Positions 9,109 through 17,886 of a stretch of 64,000 bases of DNA are shown piece after piece. The stretch comes from Streptomyces sp. NRRL B-3428. GTDB taxonomy: Bacteria > Actinomycetota > Actinomycetes > Streptomycetales > Streptomycetaceae. The stretch is from NCBI GenBank assembly GCA_000721375.1, contig JOGW01000027.1, positions 1 through 64,000 on the forward strand, in the 5' to 3' direction. The position numbers were made by a program, and so were the translations under genes. Numbering within the stretch: position 1 is the stretch's first letter; each line of letters starts with the position of its first letter. The notes under the pieces were generated by a model. The model did not search any database, was not told the origin of the DNA, and saw only the letters and a program-made list of their open reading frames with translations.

Positions 9109-10557
9109 ATGACCTCGCAACCGTCCCTTGCGAAGGAAGGCGCCACACAGCCCCACAAGGGCGAAGGCACCCCCTCCGCAGACGGCCCCCACGGCTCGAA
9201 CGGCCTCAAGGCAGGCCTGAAGAACCGCCATCTGTCGATGATCGCGATCGGCGGCGTGATCGGCGCCGGCCTCTTCGTCGGCTCCGGCTCCGGTATCGCC
9301 GCCGCGGGACCGGCCATCCTCGTCTCGTACGCGCTCGTCGGCGTGCTCGTCGTCTTCGTGATGCGGATGCTGGGCGAGATGGCCGCGGCCAACCCGGCCT
9401 CGGGCTCCTTCTCCGAGTACGCGGACCGCGCGCTCGGCCGCTGGGCGGGCTTCACCATCGGCTGGCTGTACTGGTTCTTCTGGGTCGTCGTCCTCGCCGT
9501 CGAGGCGACCGCCGGTGCCGTGATCCTCGAAGGCTGGATACCGGCCGTCCCGCAGTGGGGCTGGGCCCTGATCGTCATGGTCGTGCTCACCGCCACGAAC
9601 CTGGTGTCGGTCGGCTCCTACGGTGAGTTCGAGTTCTGGTTCGCCGGGATCAAGGTCGTCGCCATCGGCGCGTTCGTCGTGATCGGGTTCCTCGCCGTCT
9701 TCGGTGTGCTGCCCGGCTCGGACAACCCCGGCGCAGGCTTCGCCCACCTCACGGACACCGGCGGCTTCCTGCCGAACGGCGCCGGCGCCATCCTCACCGG
9801 TGTCCTGATGGTCGTCTTCTCCTTCATGGGCAGCGAGATCGTCACGCTGGCCGCCGGTGAGTCCGAGGACCCGCAGCGCGCGGTCACCAAGGCCACCAAC
9901 TCGGTGATCTGGCGTATCGCCGTCTTCTACCTGGGCTCGATCTTCGTCGTCCTGACGCTGCTGCCCTGGAACGACAAGTCGATCGTCGACAAGGGCTCGT
10001 ACGTCGCGGCCCTCGACTCCATCGGCATCCCGCACGCGGGCCAGATCATGAACGTGATCGTCCTGACGGCCGTCCTGTCCTGCCTCAACTCGGGCCTGTA
10101 CACGGCCTCCCGGATGGCCTTCTCGCTCGGCAAGCGCGGCGATGCGCCCAAGTCCTTCGCGAAGGTCGAGCGCAACGGTGTCCCCCGGGTCGCCATCCTC
10201 GCCTCGGTCGTCTTCGGCTTCGTCGCGGTGGGCGCCAACTACCTCTGGGAGGACACCGTCTTCCTGTTCCTGCTCAACTCCTCCGGCGCGGTCGCCCTCT
10301 TCGTCTGGCTGGTCATCGCGATCACCCAGCTGAAGATGCGCGGGATCATCCTGCGCGAGGCCCCGGAGAAGCTGGTCGTGAAGATGTGGCTCTTCCCGTT
10401 CCTGACCTGGCTGACCATCGGCGGGATCGTCTTCATCTGCGGCTACATGGTGGTGGACGACGCCGGCCGTGAGCAGATGCTGCCCTCGATGGGTATCGCC
10501 GCGCTGGTCCTGATCATCGCGGTGGTCCGCGAGCGGATGCGCGCCGCCAAGGTCTGA
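9109..10557 (+). CDS. Amino acid permease, APC superfamily (paralogue 1 of 3)
   Basis: A 482-residue, about 12-helix transporter of the amino acid-polyamine-organocation superfamily, probably a proton symporter importing amino acids. The signature [24 protein letters not shown] marks helix 1 (split across [12 protein letters not shown]). A conserved helix 3 region (WAGFTIGWLYWFFW) and the loop [12 protein letters not shown] are shared with the two permeases at 14729 and 16250. ATG at 9109 (MTSQPSL) follows AAGG by eight bases; an in-frame ATG at 9070 has no ribosome site. Substrate cannot be read from sequence; the GABA/asparagine/proline subfamily is likely. Confidence 0.93.
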   Translation: MTSQPSLAKEGATQPHKGEGTPSADGPHGSNGLKAGLKNRHLSMIAIGGVIGAGLFVGSGSGIAAAGPAILVSYALVGVLVVFVMRMLGEMAAANPASGSFSEYADRALGRWAGFTIGWLYWFFWVVVLAVEATAGAVILEGWIPAVPQWGWALIVMVVLTATNLVSVGSYGEFEFWFAGIKVVAIGAFVVIGFLAVFGVLPGSDNPGAGFAHLTDTGGFLPNGAGAILTGVLMVVFSFMGSEIVTLAAGESEDPQRAVTKATNSVIWRIAVFYLGSIFVVLTLLPWNDKSIVDKGSYVAALDSIGIPHAGQIMNVIVLTAVLSCLNSGLYTASRMAFSLGKRGDAPKSFAKVERNGVPRVAILASVVFGFVAVGANYLWEDTVFLFLLNSSGAVALFVWLVIAITQLKMRGIILREAPEKLVVKMWLFPFLTWLTIGGIVFICGYMVVDDAGREQMLPSMGIAALVLIIAVVRERMRAAKV

Positions 10558-10572
10558 CGCGGATCTGCGTAC

Positions 10573-10607
10573 GACGCCCTCCCTGTGCAGGTCATGGGGA
10601 GGGCGTC
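10573..10607. terminator. Bidirectional hairpin terminator between permease and kinase genes
   Basis: A perfect 11-bp stem (GACGCCCTCCC / GGGAGGGCGTC) with a 13-base loop. The leftward kinase gene ends inside it: its TGA at 10592-10594 lies in the loop. It probably serves both converging genes; there is no U-tract. Confidence 0.75.
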
Positions 10608-11713
10608 GGCGTTCCTGTGGTCGGCGTTCCCGTGGTCGGCGTTCCCGTGGTCGACGGGCGTGAGGTGCCGGCGACGGTGGGGGGTGGGGTGGTGGGGTCC
10701 GTGCCGGGGTCGTTGCCGCGGGTGGTGAGGAGCATGACGGCTGCTACCGCGGCGGTGACGAGGAGCACGACGGCGGTGAGGAGCTTGGGGCGCCAGTCCT
10801 TGGGTTCGGGTGGGGGCTCTTCTCGTACGGGCGCGGGCTTGGGCTCTCGTACGGGATCGGGGGGCCGTGGCGGGATCGCCGGAGGCTCCGGCAGCGCGCG
10901 GACCACCGACAGATGGGCCGCGGCCTCGTCCACGTCGGGCCGCCGGGCCGGGTCCTTCGCGAGGAGCGCGGCGAGGAGGCTGCGCAACTCGCCGGCCACC
11001 GGCGGGAGTTCCGGCTCCTCGTAGGCGACCGCGTGCAGCGTGGCCAGGGTGGTCGCGCGGACGAAGGGCGGGTTGCCGCCGAGCGCCGCGCACAGTGTCG
11101 CGCCGAGCGACCAGAGGTCGGAGTGCGGACCCTGCGCGCGGCCGAGGACCCGTTCGGGCGGCATGTACTCGGGCGAGCCCACGATCATCCCGGCCAGGGT
11201 CAGGCCCTGGACGTCCTGCAGCGCGGCGATCCCGAAGTCCGTGAGGACGACGCGGCCGCCGCCCGGTTCGAGGAGCACGTTGCCGGGCTTGATGTCCCGG
11301 TGCAGCACCCCGGCCGCATGCACCACCCGCAGCGCCTCGGCGAGCGCGAGCCCGACGCGCGCCGTCTCGCGCACCCCCAACGGACCGTCCTCGTCGAGGA
11401 CTTGCTCGAGCGAGCGCGCCTCGACCAGCTCCATCACGATCCAGAGCCGGGCATCCTCCTCGACCACGTCGTAGACCCGTACGACATGGGGATGGTCGAT
11501 CCGTGCGCTGGCCCGCGCCTCGCGCAGGACCCGTTCGCGGCGGATGGCGGGGTCCTCGTCCCCGGGGCCGTCGAGATACATCTCCTTGACGGCGACGGCC
11601 CGGTCGAGCATCTCGTCACGGGCCCGCCAGACCTGGCCCATGCCGCCGCGCCCGATGGGCTCGCCGAGCCGGTAACGACCGGCGATCAGGGCTCCCCGTA
11701 TCCGCTCTGGCAT
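10592..11713 (-). CDS. Ser/Thr protein kinase, PknB-like, single membrane span
   Basis: A 373-residue Hanks-type kinase. The catalytic domain spans roughly residues 14-265, with glycine loop IGRGGMGQV (20-28), Lys43 in VAVKEM, HRDIKPGN with catalytic Asp140 and metal-binding Asp159 in DFG. A proline-rich juxtamembrane stretch leads to one membrane helix (about residues 300-320, LLTAVVLLVTAAVAAVMLL). The short outside tail is Thr/Pro-rich, with GTPTT repeated three times by 15-bp DNA repeats (10606-10650). It lacks PASTA or other sensor domains. The ATG at 11713 is the only start that keeps the normal kinase N-terminus. It is divergent from the ArsR gene. Confidence 0.93.
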   Translation of the reverse strand: MPERIRGALIAGRYRLGEPIGRGGMGQVWRARDEMLDRAVAVKEMYLDGPGDEDPAIRRERVLREARASARIDHPHVVRVYDVVEEDARLWIVMELVEARSLEQVLDEDGPLGVRETARVGLALAEALRVVHAAGVLHRDIKPGNVLLEPGGGRVVLTDFGIAALQDVQGLTLAGMIVGSPEYMPPERVLGRAQGPHSDLWSLGATLCAALGGNPPFVRATTLATLHAVAYEEPELPPVAGELRSLLAALLAKDPARRPDVDEAAAHLSVVRALPEPPAIPPRPPDPVREPKPAPVREEPPPEPKDWRPKLLTAVVLLVTAAVAAVMLLTTRGNDPGTDPTTPPPTVAGTSRPSTTGTPTTGTPTTGTPTPSP

Positions 11714-11811
11714 GTCCGTCGCACCCCCGTGTGCCGAGTTGAACGTGCCGCTCCTCCAGCTTAGTTCGGGACGAACCAGTGCCAACTCCCCGGCGCCCCT
11801 CACTAATTGCC

Positions 11812-11849
11812 AAGACTTCTTCGCGAAGAACTCTTCGCAAAGAAGTCTT
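11812..11849. promoter_or_regulatory. 38-bp palindromic operator upstream of the ArsR-type regulator
   Basis: Two 18-base arms (11812-11829 and 11832-11849) are inverted repeats with one mismatch around a 2-base centre. Each half contains AAGACTTCTT next to a TTCGCGAAGA-type core, and AAGAAGTCTT closes the right side. It ends 20 bases before the regulator ATG at 11870, overlapping the likely promoter (candidate -10 TACTCT at 11852). Autoregulatory binding by the ArsR-family product is inferred. Confidence 0.7.
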
Positions 11850-11869
11850 TGTACTCTACGGTGAACCGC

Positions 11870-12496
11870 ATGAAGGAAACCGTTGTTCTGGATGCCAAGG
11901 GCCTGCGCGCCCTCGCCCACCCCGTACGCGTACAGGCCCTCAACCTGCTGCGCAGGCACGGGCCTTCGACAGCGACCCGGATCGCCGAGCAGCTCGGGGT
12001 GAACTCGGGTACCGCCAGCTATCACCTGCGTCAGCTCGAAGCCGCGGGCTTCGTCGAGGAGGACACCGAGCGCGGCAACGCGCGGGAACGGTGGTGGCGT
12101 CCGGTGCACCGCGTGACCACGCTCGACATAGGTGCGCACACGGAGCAGGAGCCCGAGGCGACCCTCGCCTATCTGCACTCGGTGGCGGACTCGTACGCCG
12201 AGCGCACCCGGCGCACGCTCGACTCGCTGCAGACGTTGCCGGCCGCCTGGCAGGAGGCCTTCGACCTCTCCAACTGGCCGCTGCGGCTGACTCCCCAGGA
12301 GGCCGGTGAGCTGCGCACGGAGCTGCACGCCGTGATCGCCCGCTACCGCAAGGACGCGGTGGAGAGTGCCGAGCAGGCGCCCGAGGGTGCCGAACGCATC
12401 ACGCTGATCACGCAGTTGCTGCCCGAGCCCGAGGCCACGACGGGCGGGGACGCATCGCCGTCCGTCGACGCGGCGACGGACGGGGGCCTGATATGA
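11870..12496 (+). CDS. ArsR/HTH_20-family winged-helix regulator
   Basis: A 208-residue regulator. The N-terminal winged helix starts LDAKGLRALAHPVRVQALNLLRR and contains the recognition region ATRIAEQLGVNSGTASYHLRQLE; a C-terminal helical region follows. No metal-binding cysteine pair is visible, so the ligand is probably a small molecule. It overlaps the MFS exporter gene by ATGA, so it very likely controls that exporter. No Shine-Dalgarno precedes ATG 11870 or the in-frame GTG at 11861; with a candidate -10 at 11852, the mRNA may be leaderless or nearly so. Confidence 0.88.
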   Translation: MKETVVLDAKGLRALAHPVRVQALNLLRRHGPSTATRIAEQLGVNSGTASYHLRQLEAAGFVEEDTERGNARERWWRPVHRVTTLDIGAHTEQEPEATLAYLHSVADSYAERTRRTLDSLQTLPAAWQEAFDLSNWPLRLTPQEAGELRTELHAVIARYRKDAVESAEQAPEGAERITLITQLLPEPEATTGGDASPSVDAATDGGLI

Positions 12497-13842
12497 CGCC
12501 GGATGTCCAGCACACAGCCGGGCCGCGGACCCTACGGCCTCTGATCGGGGTGCTCAGCGCCCTCGTCGTCTCCCTGACCGGCACCCGCGTCTCGGCCATC
12601 GCCCTGCCGTGGTTCGTCCTGATGACGACCGGCAGCGCGACACAGACCGGGCTCGTCGCCTTCTGCGAGATGACCCCGTACGTGGTGGCCAAGGCGCTCT
12701 CGGGACCACTGGTGGACCGGACAGGTCCGCGGGCGGTGTCCTGGATCACGGATCTGATCAGCTCGGCCGCCGCGCTCGCCGTACCCGTGTGCCACGGGCT
12801 CGGCCTGCTCTCGCTCCCCCTGCTCCTCGCGCTCGTGGCGGTGATCGGCACCGCGCGCGGTCCGGGCGATCTGGCGAAGCGGGTGATGGTCCCCGACGCG
12901 GCCGAGCGCGGTGGCGTACCGATGGAGCGGGCCATGGGGCTGAGCGGGGTCATCGACCGGCTCGCGTCCACCATCGGCCCGGCGGCCGGCGGCGCGCTGA
13001 TCATGCTGGTCGGCCCGCTGACCGGGCTGATCGTGAACGCGGCCTGTTTCGCGCTCGGTTCAGTGATCGTCTCGTGCGCGCTGCCCCGGGAGATGGGACG
13101 GCAGGCACCGGCACAGGAGGACGACCGGGGGGCGGACGAGACCTACCGGCAGCGGTTCGCCGCGGGGTTCACCTTCCTGCGGGGCGACCGGCTGCTGCTC
13201 TCCCTCGTCGTGATGGTCGGGATCACCAATCTGCTCGACGCCGCGTTCAACGCGGTGCTCGTACCGGTGTGGGCCAAGGAGACCGGCAACGGGCCCGCCG
13301 CGATCGGGCTGCTCGCCGGGGCGGGCAGCGCCGCCGCCGTGGCGGGGAGTCTGCTGGCCACCGTGGTGGCGCACCGGCTGCCGCGCCGGACCGTGCTCAT
13401 CGGCGGCTTCCTCGTGCTCGGCGCCCCGAGGTTCCTCGCGCTCGCGTCCGGAACATCCCTGGGCACGCTGGTCGCGGTCTTCGTCGTCGCCGGGTTCGGA
13501 GCGGGATTCCTCAACCCGATCCTGGGCGCGGTCTCCGTGGAGCGTGTCCCCCGGCACCTCCTCGGCCGGGTCCAGGCGCTCGGAGATTCGCTGGCCTGGT
13601 CGGGGATTCCGCTGGGTGGTCTGCTGGCAGGTGCCGCCGCAGGGATCGTCGGTCTCACCCCCGTGCTCCTGGTCTGCGGGGCCGTGTACTTCCTGACGAC
13701 GAACCTGACGGGGCTGCGGCCCGAGTGGGCGGAGATGGACCGCGCACGGGCCGACGCGGAACGGGGAAAGGTGGCACAGGAAAACGCGGAACGGGAAAAC
13801 GCGGAACGGGCCGACAGCAGCCGACCCGTTCCGAAAGCGTGA
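12493..13842 (+). CDS. MFS transporter (drug efflux type)
   Basis: A 449-residue, about 12-helix major facilitator protein of the DHA3-like group (MFS_3). The first loop PYVVAKALSGPLVDRTGPR carries the Asp-Arg-x-Gly-x-Arg signature. The C-terminal cytoplasmic tail is charged and repetitive (QENAERENAERAD). It overlaps the ArsR-type regulator by 4 bases, a common arrangement for a regulated multidrug or metabolite exporter. It ends 26 bases from the convergent bioY gene. Confidence 0.9.
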   Translation: MTPDVQHTAGPRTLRPLIGVLSALVVSLTGTRVSAIALPWFVLMTTGSATQTGLVAFCEMTPYVVAKALSGPLVDRTGPRAVSWITDLISSAAALAVPVCHGLGLLSLPLLLALVAVIGTARGPGDLAKRVMVPDAAERGGVPMERAMGLSGVIDRLASTIGPAAGGALIMLVGPLTGLIVNAACFALGSVIVSCALPREMGRQAPAQEDDRGADETYRQRFAAGFTFLRGDRLLLSLVVMVGITNLLDAAFNAVLVPVWAKETGNGPAAIGLLAGAGSAAAVAGSLLATVVAHRLPRRTVLIGGFLVLGAPRFLALASGTSLGTLVAVFVVAGFGAGFLNPILGAVSVERVPRHLLGRVQALGDSLAWSGIPLGGLLAGAAAGIVGLTPVLLVCGAVYFLTTNLTGLRPEWAEMDRARADAERGKVAQENAERENAERADSSRPVPKA

Positions 13843-13868
13843 GGAAACAGCGTGCGGAAACTCGGCAC

Positions 13869-14453
13869 TCAGCCCTTGCGGCCGGCCAGCTTCCAGGCCG
13901 CCGGCAGCGCACCCATCGCAAGCGCGGCCTTGAGCCCGTCGCCGATCAGGAACGGCACCACACCGGCCGCCCAGGCGGCGGAGAGCGACATACCGGTGGA
14001 CGCCATCAGCCACGGCACGCCCACCGCGTAGATCACCGCGGAGCCGAGCACCATCGTCCCCGCCGTACGCAGGACGGAACGGTCGCCGCCACGGCGGGCC
14101 AGCGCGCCGACCATTCCGGCCGCGAGCAGCATGCCGACGATGTAGCCGAACGAGGCGCCGCCCCAGCCGGACGTGCCGTTCTGGAATATGGGGGCGCCGA
14201 GGCTGCCGACCAGCGCGTAGAGACCGAAGGAGAGCAGACCGCGACGGGCACCGAGGGACGTGCCGACGAGCAGCGCGGCGAAGGTCTGGCCGGTGACGGG
14301 GACGGGCGAGCCCGGGACGGGGACCGCCAGCTGCGCGGAGAGCGCGGTGAGCGCGGCGCCGCCCACGACCAGCGCGATGTCACGCACACGCGAGGCGGGC
14401 AGAAGGTCGGCGAGGACCTCACCGGGACGGGTCGCGACAGCTGCGGTGCTCAT
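13869..14453 (-). CDS. bioY: Biotin transporter BioY (ECF S component)
   Basis: A 194-residue, six-helix substrate-binding membrane subunit for biotin uptake. Visible BioY features are the PVPGSPVPVTGQTFAALLVG segment, GLYALVGSLGAPIFQNGTSG and GYIVGMLLAA. No bioM/bioN energising genes adjoin it, so it either uses a shared ECF module elsewhere or works alone. ATG at 14453 is preceded by CTGGAG at a suitable distance; an extension to 14555 lacks family similarity. No biotin operator could be recognised upstream. Confidence 0.93.
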   Translation of the reverse strand: MSTAAVATRPGEVLADLLPASRVRDIALVVGGAALTALSAQLAVPVPGSPVPVTGQTFAALLVGTSLGARRGLLSFGLYALVGSLGAPIFQNGTSGWGGASFGYIVGMLLAAGMVGALARRGGDRSVLRTAGTMVLGSAVIYAVGVPWLMASTGMSLSAAWAAGVVPFLIGDGLKAALAMGALPAAWKLAGRKG

Positions 14454-14728
14454 ACGGACTCCAGGACAGACGGGCAGGGACCCGCACGACACGGGCTCGG
14501 AACACGGTGACGCTATCCCAGGGGTCAACGCTCGTTCACCATCAGCCGTCGACAAAGCGGGACTTGGAGCGTTCGTATGCTCCGTACAAAAACAAGCCCC
14601 CGCGCCGGAAGCAGGTGACCTCCGTCACTAGGGACCAAGCCCAGCTATGCCCCTTTTGCGCAAATCGATCCGCGCAGGCGAGACTGTAGGGTCCCACCAA
14701 TTCATTTCGAGAGCCGAGCACGCATCAG

Positions 14729-16120
14729 ATGCACGAGACGCGCGAGAAGACCTCGCTGACCGACGGGCCCGAGCCCCTCAGCCACGGCCTGAAGCAGCGC
14801 CACCTCACGATGCTCGGACTCGGCGGAGTCATCGGCGCCGGCCTCTTCGTCGGCTCGGGTGCGGGCATCGCCGTCGCCGGTCCCGGGATCATCGTGTCGT
14901 ATCTGATCGCGGGCCTTCTCGCGATGCTGGTGATGCGGATGCTCGGCGAGATGTCGGCCGCCGTGCCCGCCTCCGGTTCGTTCTCCGTGCACGCCGAGAA
15001 GGCGATCGGGCGGTGGGCCGGGTTCAGCGCGGGGTGGCTCTACTGGTTCCTGCTGGTCATCGTGCTCGCCGTCGAGGCCACCGCCGCCGCGCAGATCGCG
15101 CACGGCTGGGCGCCGGGTGTGCCGCAGTGGGCCTGGGTCCTCATCTTCATGGCGGTCTTCACCGTGGCGAACCTCGTCGCGGTGAAGAACTTCGGCGAGT
15201 TCGAGTTCTGGTTCGCGGCGCTCAAGGTCAGCGCGATCGTGGCCTTCCTGGTCCTCGGCACGCTCGCGATCTTCGGCATCCTGCCCGACACCGACCCGGT
15301 CGGCTTCACCAACCTCACCGGCCAGGGCGGCTTCCTGCCCAACGGCTGGGAGGGTGTGATCTCCGGCGTCCTCGCGGTGATCTTCGCGTTCGGCGGCCTG
15401 GAGGTCGTCACCATCGCGGCCGCCGAGTCCGAGGACCCGGCCCGCTCGGTCTCGCGCGCGGTGCGCAGCGCGGTGTGGCGGATCCTCTTCTTCTACGTGG
15501 GGTCGATGCTGGTCATCGTGACGGTGCTGCCGTGGACGATGCAGAACGGCCAGACCAGCCCGTACGTGACCGTCCTTGACTCGATCGGCATCCCCTCGGC
15601 CGGCACGGTCATGAACATCGTGGTCTTCGTGGCCCTGCTCTCCGCGCTCAACGCCAACGCGTACGGCTCCTCGCGGATGCTCTTCTCGCTGGCCGAGCGC
15701 GGTGAGGCGCCCCGCGCGCTGCTCAAGGTCGCCGGCCGCGGAGTCCCCCGGCGCGCGGTGCTCGCCTCGGTCGCCTTCGGCTTCGTGTCCGTACTGCTCA
15801 ATCTGAAGTGGCCCGACTCCGTCTTCCACTACATGCTCAACGCGGTCGGCTCGGTCCTCATCTTCGTCTGGGCGATGATCGCGGTGGCCCAACTGCGCCT
15901 GCGGCGGCGGATCGAGCGCGAGGCTCCCGAGAAGCTGATCCTGAAGATGTGGGCGTTCCCGTATCTGACGTGGGTGGCGCTCGCGGGCATGGCGGTGATC
16001 GTGGGCCTGATGCTCACGGACGACACGGCCCGTCCGCAGCTGCTGTGGTCGGGGGGTGCGACGGTGGTCGTGATCGCGGTCGCGCTCGTACGGGATGCCG
16101 TGCTCGACAAGCGGAAGTAA
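14729..16120 (+). CDS. Amino acid permease, APC superfamily (paralogue 2 of 3)
   Basis: A 463-residue, about 12-helix transporter, close in sequence to the permeases at 9109 and 16250. It opens with [20 protein letters not shown] and carries [13 protein letters not shown] in the central region. Compared with the first paralogue it has a shorter N-terminal tail. The next permease starts 129 bases downstream in the same direction, so a tandem duplication is likely. It is divergent from bioY across a 275-bp spacer. Import of an amino acid with protons is inferred from the family. Confidence 0.92.
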   Translation: MHETREKTSLTDGPEPLSHGLKQRHLTMLGLGGVIGAGLFVGSGAGIAVAGPGIIVSYLIAGLLAMLVMRMLGEMSAAVPASGSFSVHAEKAIGRWAGFSAGWLYWFLLVIVLAVEATAAAQIAHGWAPGVPQWAWVLIFMAVFTVANLVAVKNFGEFEFWFAALKVSAIVAFLVLGTLAIFGILPDTDPVGFTNLTGQGGFLPNGWEGVISGVLAVIFAFGGLEVVTIAAAESEDPARSVSRAVRSAVWRILFFYVGSMLVIVTVLPWTMQNGQTSPYVTVLDSIGIPSAGTVMNIVVFVALLSALNANAYGSSRMLFSLAERGEAPRALLKVAGRGVPRRAVLASVAFGFVSVLLNLKWPDSVFHYMLNAVGSVLIFVWAMIAVAQLRLRRRIEREAPEKLILKMWAFPYLTWVALAGMAVIVGLMLTDDTARPQLLWSGGATVVVIAVALVRDAVLDKRK

Positions 16121-16249
16121 CTGCTCCAGTACGTCGGGTGATCAATGCGTCCGCTATCCGGTCGGCCTCGCCGCGCCACCGGACGGACCACCCACACTGA
16201 TCTTTCGCTTACGCACATCTGACGCCGACCCGTAACGGATTCCCCGCTG

Positions 16250-17710
16250 ATGACTCCGCCCTCCACACCCGTCCTCTCCAAGGGCCTCAAGCAGCGCCAC
16301 CTGTCGATGATCGCGCTCGGCGGTGTGATCGGCGCCGGACTGTTCGTCGGTTCGGCCTCGGCGATCGCCTCCGCAGGTCCGTCGATCATCGTCGCGTATG
16401 CGATCTCCGGCGCGCTCGTGATGCTCGTGATGCGCATGCTCGGTGAGATGGCCGCGGCCAATCCGGCCTCCGGTTCGTTCTCCGTGCACGCCGAGAAGTC
16501 GATCGGACCGTGGGCGGGCTTCACGGCCGGCTGGTCGTTCTGGTTCCTGCTCTGTGTGGCCGTCGGCCTCGAAGGCATCGGCGCCGCGTCGATCGTGCAC
16601 GGCTGGATACCGGGCGTCCCCGAGTGGGTGTTCGTCGCGATCTTCATGCTGCTCTTCTGCGTCACGAACCTCATCTCCGTACGTCACTTCGGTGAGTTCG
16701 AGTTCTGGTTCGCCACGCTCAAGGTGCTCGCGATCGTGGCCTTCCTGGTCATCGGCGTGCTCGCGATCCTCGGCATCCTGCCCGGCTCCGACACCGCGGC
16801 CCCCGGCCTCAGCCACCTCTCCGGCGACGGCGGCTTCTTCCCGAACGGCACCGAGGGCTTGATCGCCGGTCTGCTCGCCTCTGTCTTCGCGTACGGCGGT
16901 CTGGAGACCGTCACGATCGCGGCCGCCGAGTCCGAGCACCCGGTCAAGGGTGTCGCCAAGGCCGTGCGCACGGCGATGTGGCGTATCGCGCTCTTCTACG
17001 TCGGATCGATGGCGGTCATCGTCACGCTCGTACCTTGGAACGACCCGGCGCTGGCCTCCGGCAAGGGCTCGTACGTCGTCACCCTGGAGTCTCTCGGACT
17101 GCCCGCCGCCGGACAGATCATGAACGTGGTCGTCCTGATCGCCCTGCTCTCCGCGATGAACGCCAATATCTACGGCGCCTCGCGCATGGCCGGCTCGCTG
17201 GTCTCGCGCCGCCTCGGCCCGCCGGCGCTCGGCCGGATCTCGGGCGGCGTGCCGCGGATCGCGGTCATCACGTCCTGCGCCTTCGGCTTCTTCACCGTAC
17301 TGCTCAGCAAGTGGTACCCCGAGACGATCTTCGCCTGGCTGCTCAACATGATCGGCGCGATCATCCTGGTCGTCTGGTTCTTCATCGCGGCCGCCCAGCT
17401 GCGCATGCGCCGCCAACTGCAGCGCGAGGCGCCGGAGAAGCTGGTCGTGAAGATGTGGCTGTTCCCGTGGCTGACCTGGGTGGCGCTCGCCGGTATGGCG
17501 ACGATCTTCGTCCTGATGGCTCGCGAGGAAGGCACCCGGATCCAGCTGTATTTCACGGGCGGCCTGACGGTGTTCCTCGCCGTGGTCGGCTACGCGCTGC
17601 AGCAGTCCAACAAGCTGAAGGACCTGACCGGGAAGGTCGAATCGCTGGCAGCGCGGATCGAAACGCCCTCCGGCGAGAAGACCCGCGAGAAGGTCACCAC
17701 CTCCGCCTGA
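16250..17710 (+). CDS. Amino acid permease, APC superfamily (paralogue 3 of 3)
   Basis: A 486-residue APC transporter with the same helix 1 signature ([20 protein letters not shown]) and the loop [19 protein letters not shown]. It differs by a longer charged C-terminal tail ([18 protein letters not shown]), which may form a short coiled coil. It is tandem with the gene at 14729 and closed by a clear intrinsic terminator at 17739. Substrate unassigned. Confidence 0.92.
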   Translation: MTPPSTPVLSKGLKQRHLSMIALGGVIGAGLFVGSASAIASAGPSIIVAYAISGALVMLVMRMLGEMAAANPASGSFSVHAEKSIGPWAGFTAGWSFWFLLCVAVGLEGIGAASIVHGWIPGVPEWVFVAIFMLLFCVTNLISVRHFGEFEFWFATLKVLAIVAFLVIGVLAILGILPGSDTAAPGLSHLSGDGGFFPNGTEGLIAGLLASVFAYGGLETVTIAAAESEHPVKGVAKAVRTAMWRIALFYVGSMAVIVTLVPWNDPALASGKGSYVVTLESLGLPAAGQIMNVVVLIALLSAMNANIYGASRMAGSLVSRRLGPPALGRISGGVPRIAVITSCAFGFFTVLLSKWYPETIFAWLLNMIGAIILVVWFFIAAAQLRMRRQLQREAPEKLVVKMWLFPWLTWVALAGMATIFVLMAREEGTRIQLYFTGGLTVFLAVVGYALQQSNKLKDLTGKVESLAARIETPSGEKTREKVTTSA

Positions 17711-17738
17711 CCTCACCGCCCCACCCCCGCACCACAGG

Positions 17739-17767
17739 CCCCGCCCGGCGCTCCCGGGCGGGGTTTT
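17739..17767 (+). terminator. Intrinsic terminator after the third permease
   Basis: A perfect 10-bp stem CCCCGCCCGG / CCGGGCGGGG with loop CGCTC, followed by TTTT (17764-17767). It separates the permease gene from sodF. Confidence 0.88.
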
Positions 17768-17813
17768 CGCGTGCCCGGCCGCACTCCGACGATCTATTGC
17801 TGTTAGCCTGCAG

Positions 17814-17830
17814 TTGCAAGAGAGTTGCAA
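17814..17830 (+). promoter_or_regulatory. Candidate Nur (nickel-responsive) box of sodF
   Basis: TTGCAA at 17814-17819 and again at 17825-17830, separated by five bases. Each hexamer is itself palindromic. It lies 57 bases before the sodF ATG. In S. coelicolor, sodF is repressed by Ni-bound Nur at a TTGCAA-N5-TTGCAA-like site (recalled, not checked), and this arrangement fits. Confidence 0.65.
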
Positions 17831-17886
17831 TAAGGGACTGCGGCAAGAGACTCGCAGTACGCAGATCTCGGAGGGGATCGATCGTC

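Noticed and set aside
12609..14510. 633-codon plus-strand open frame across the MFS and bioY genes
   Set aside because: Overlaps two well-supported genes in other frames and is Arg/Gly-rich without domains.
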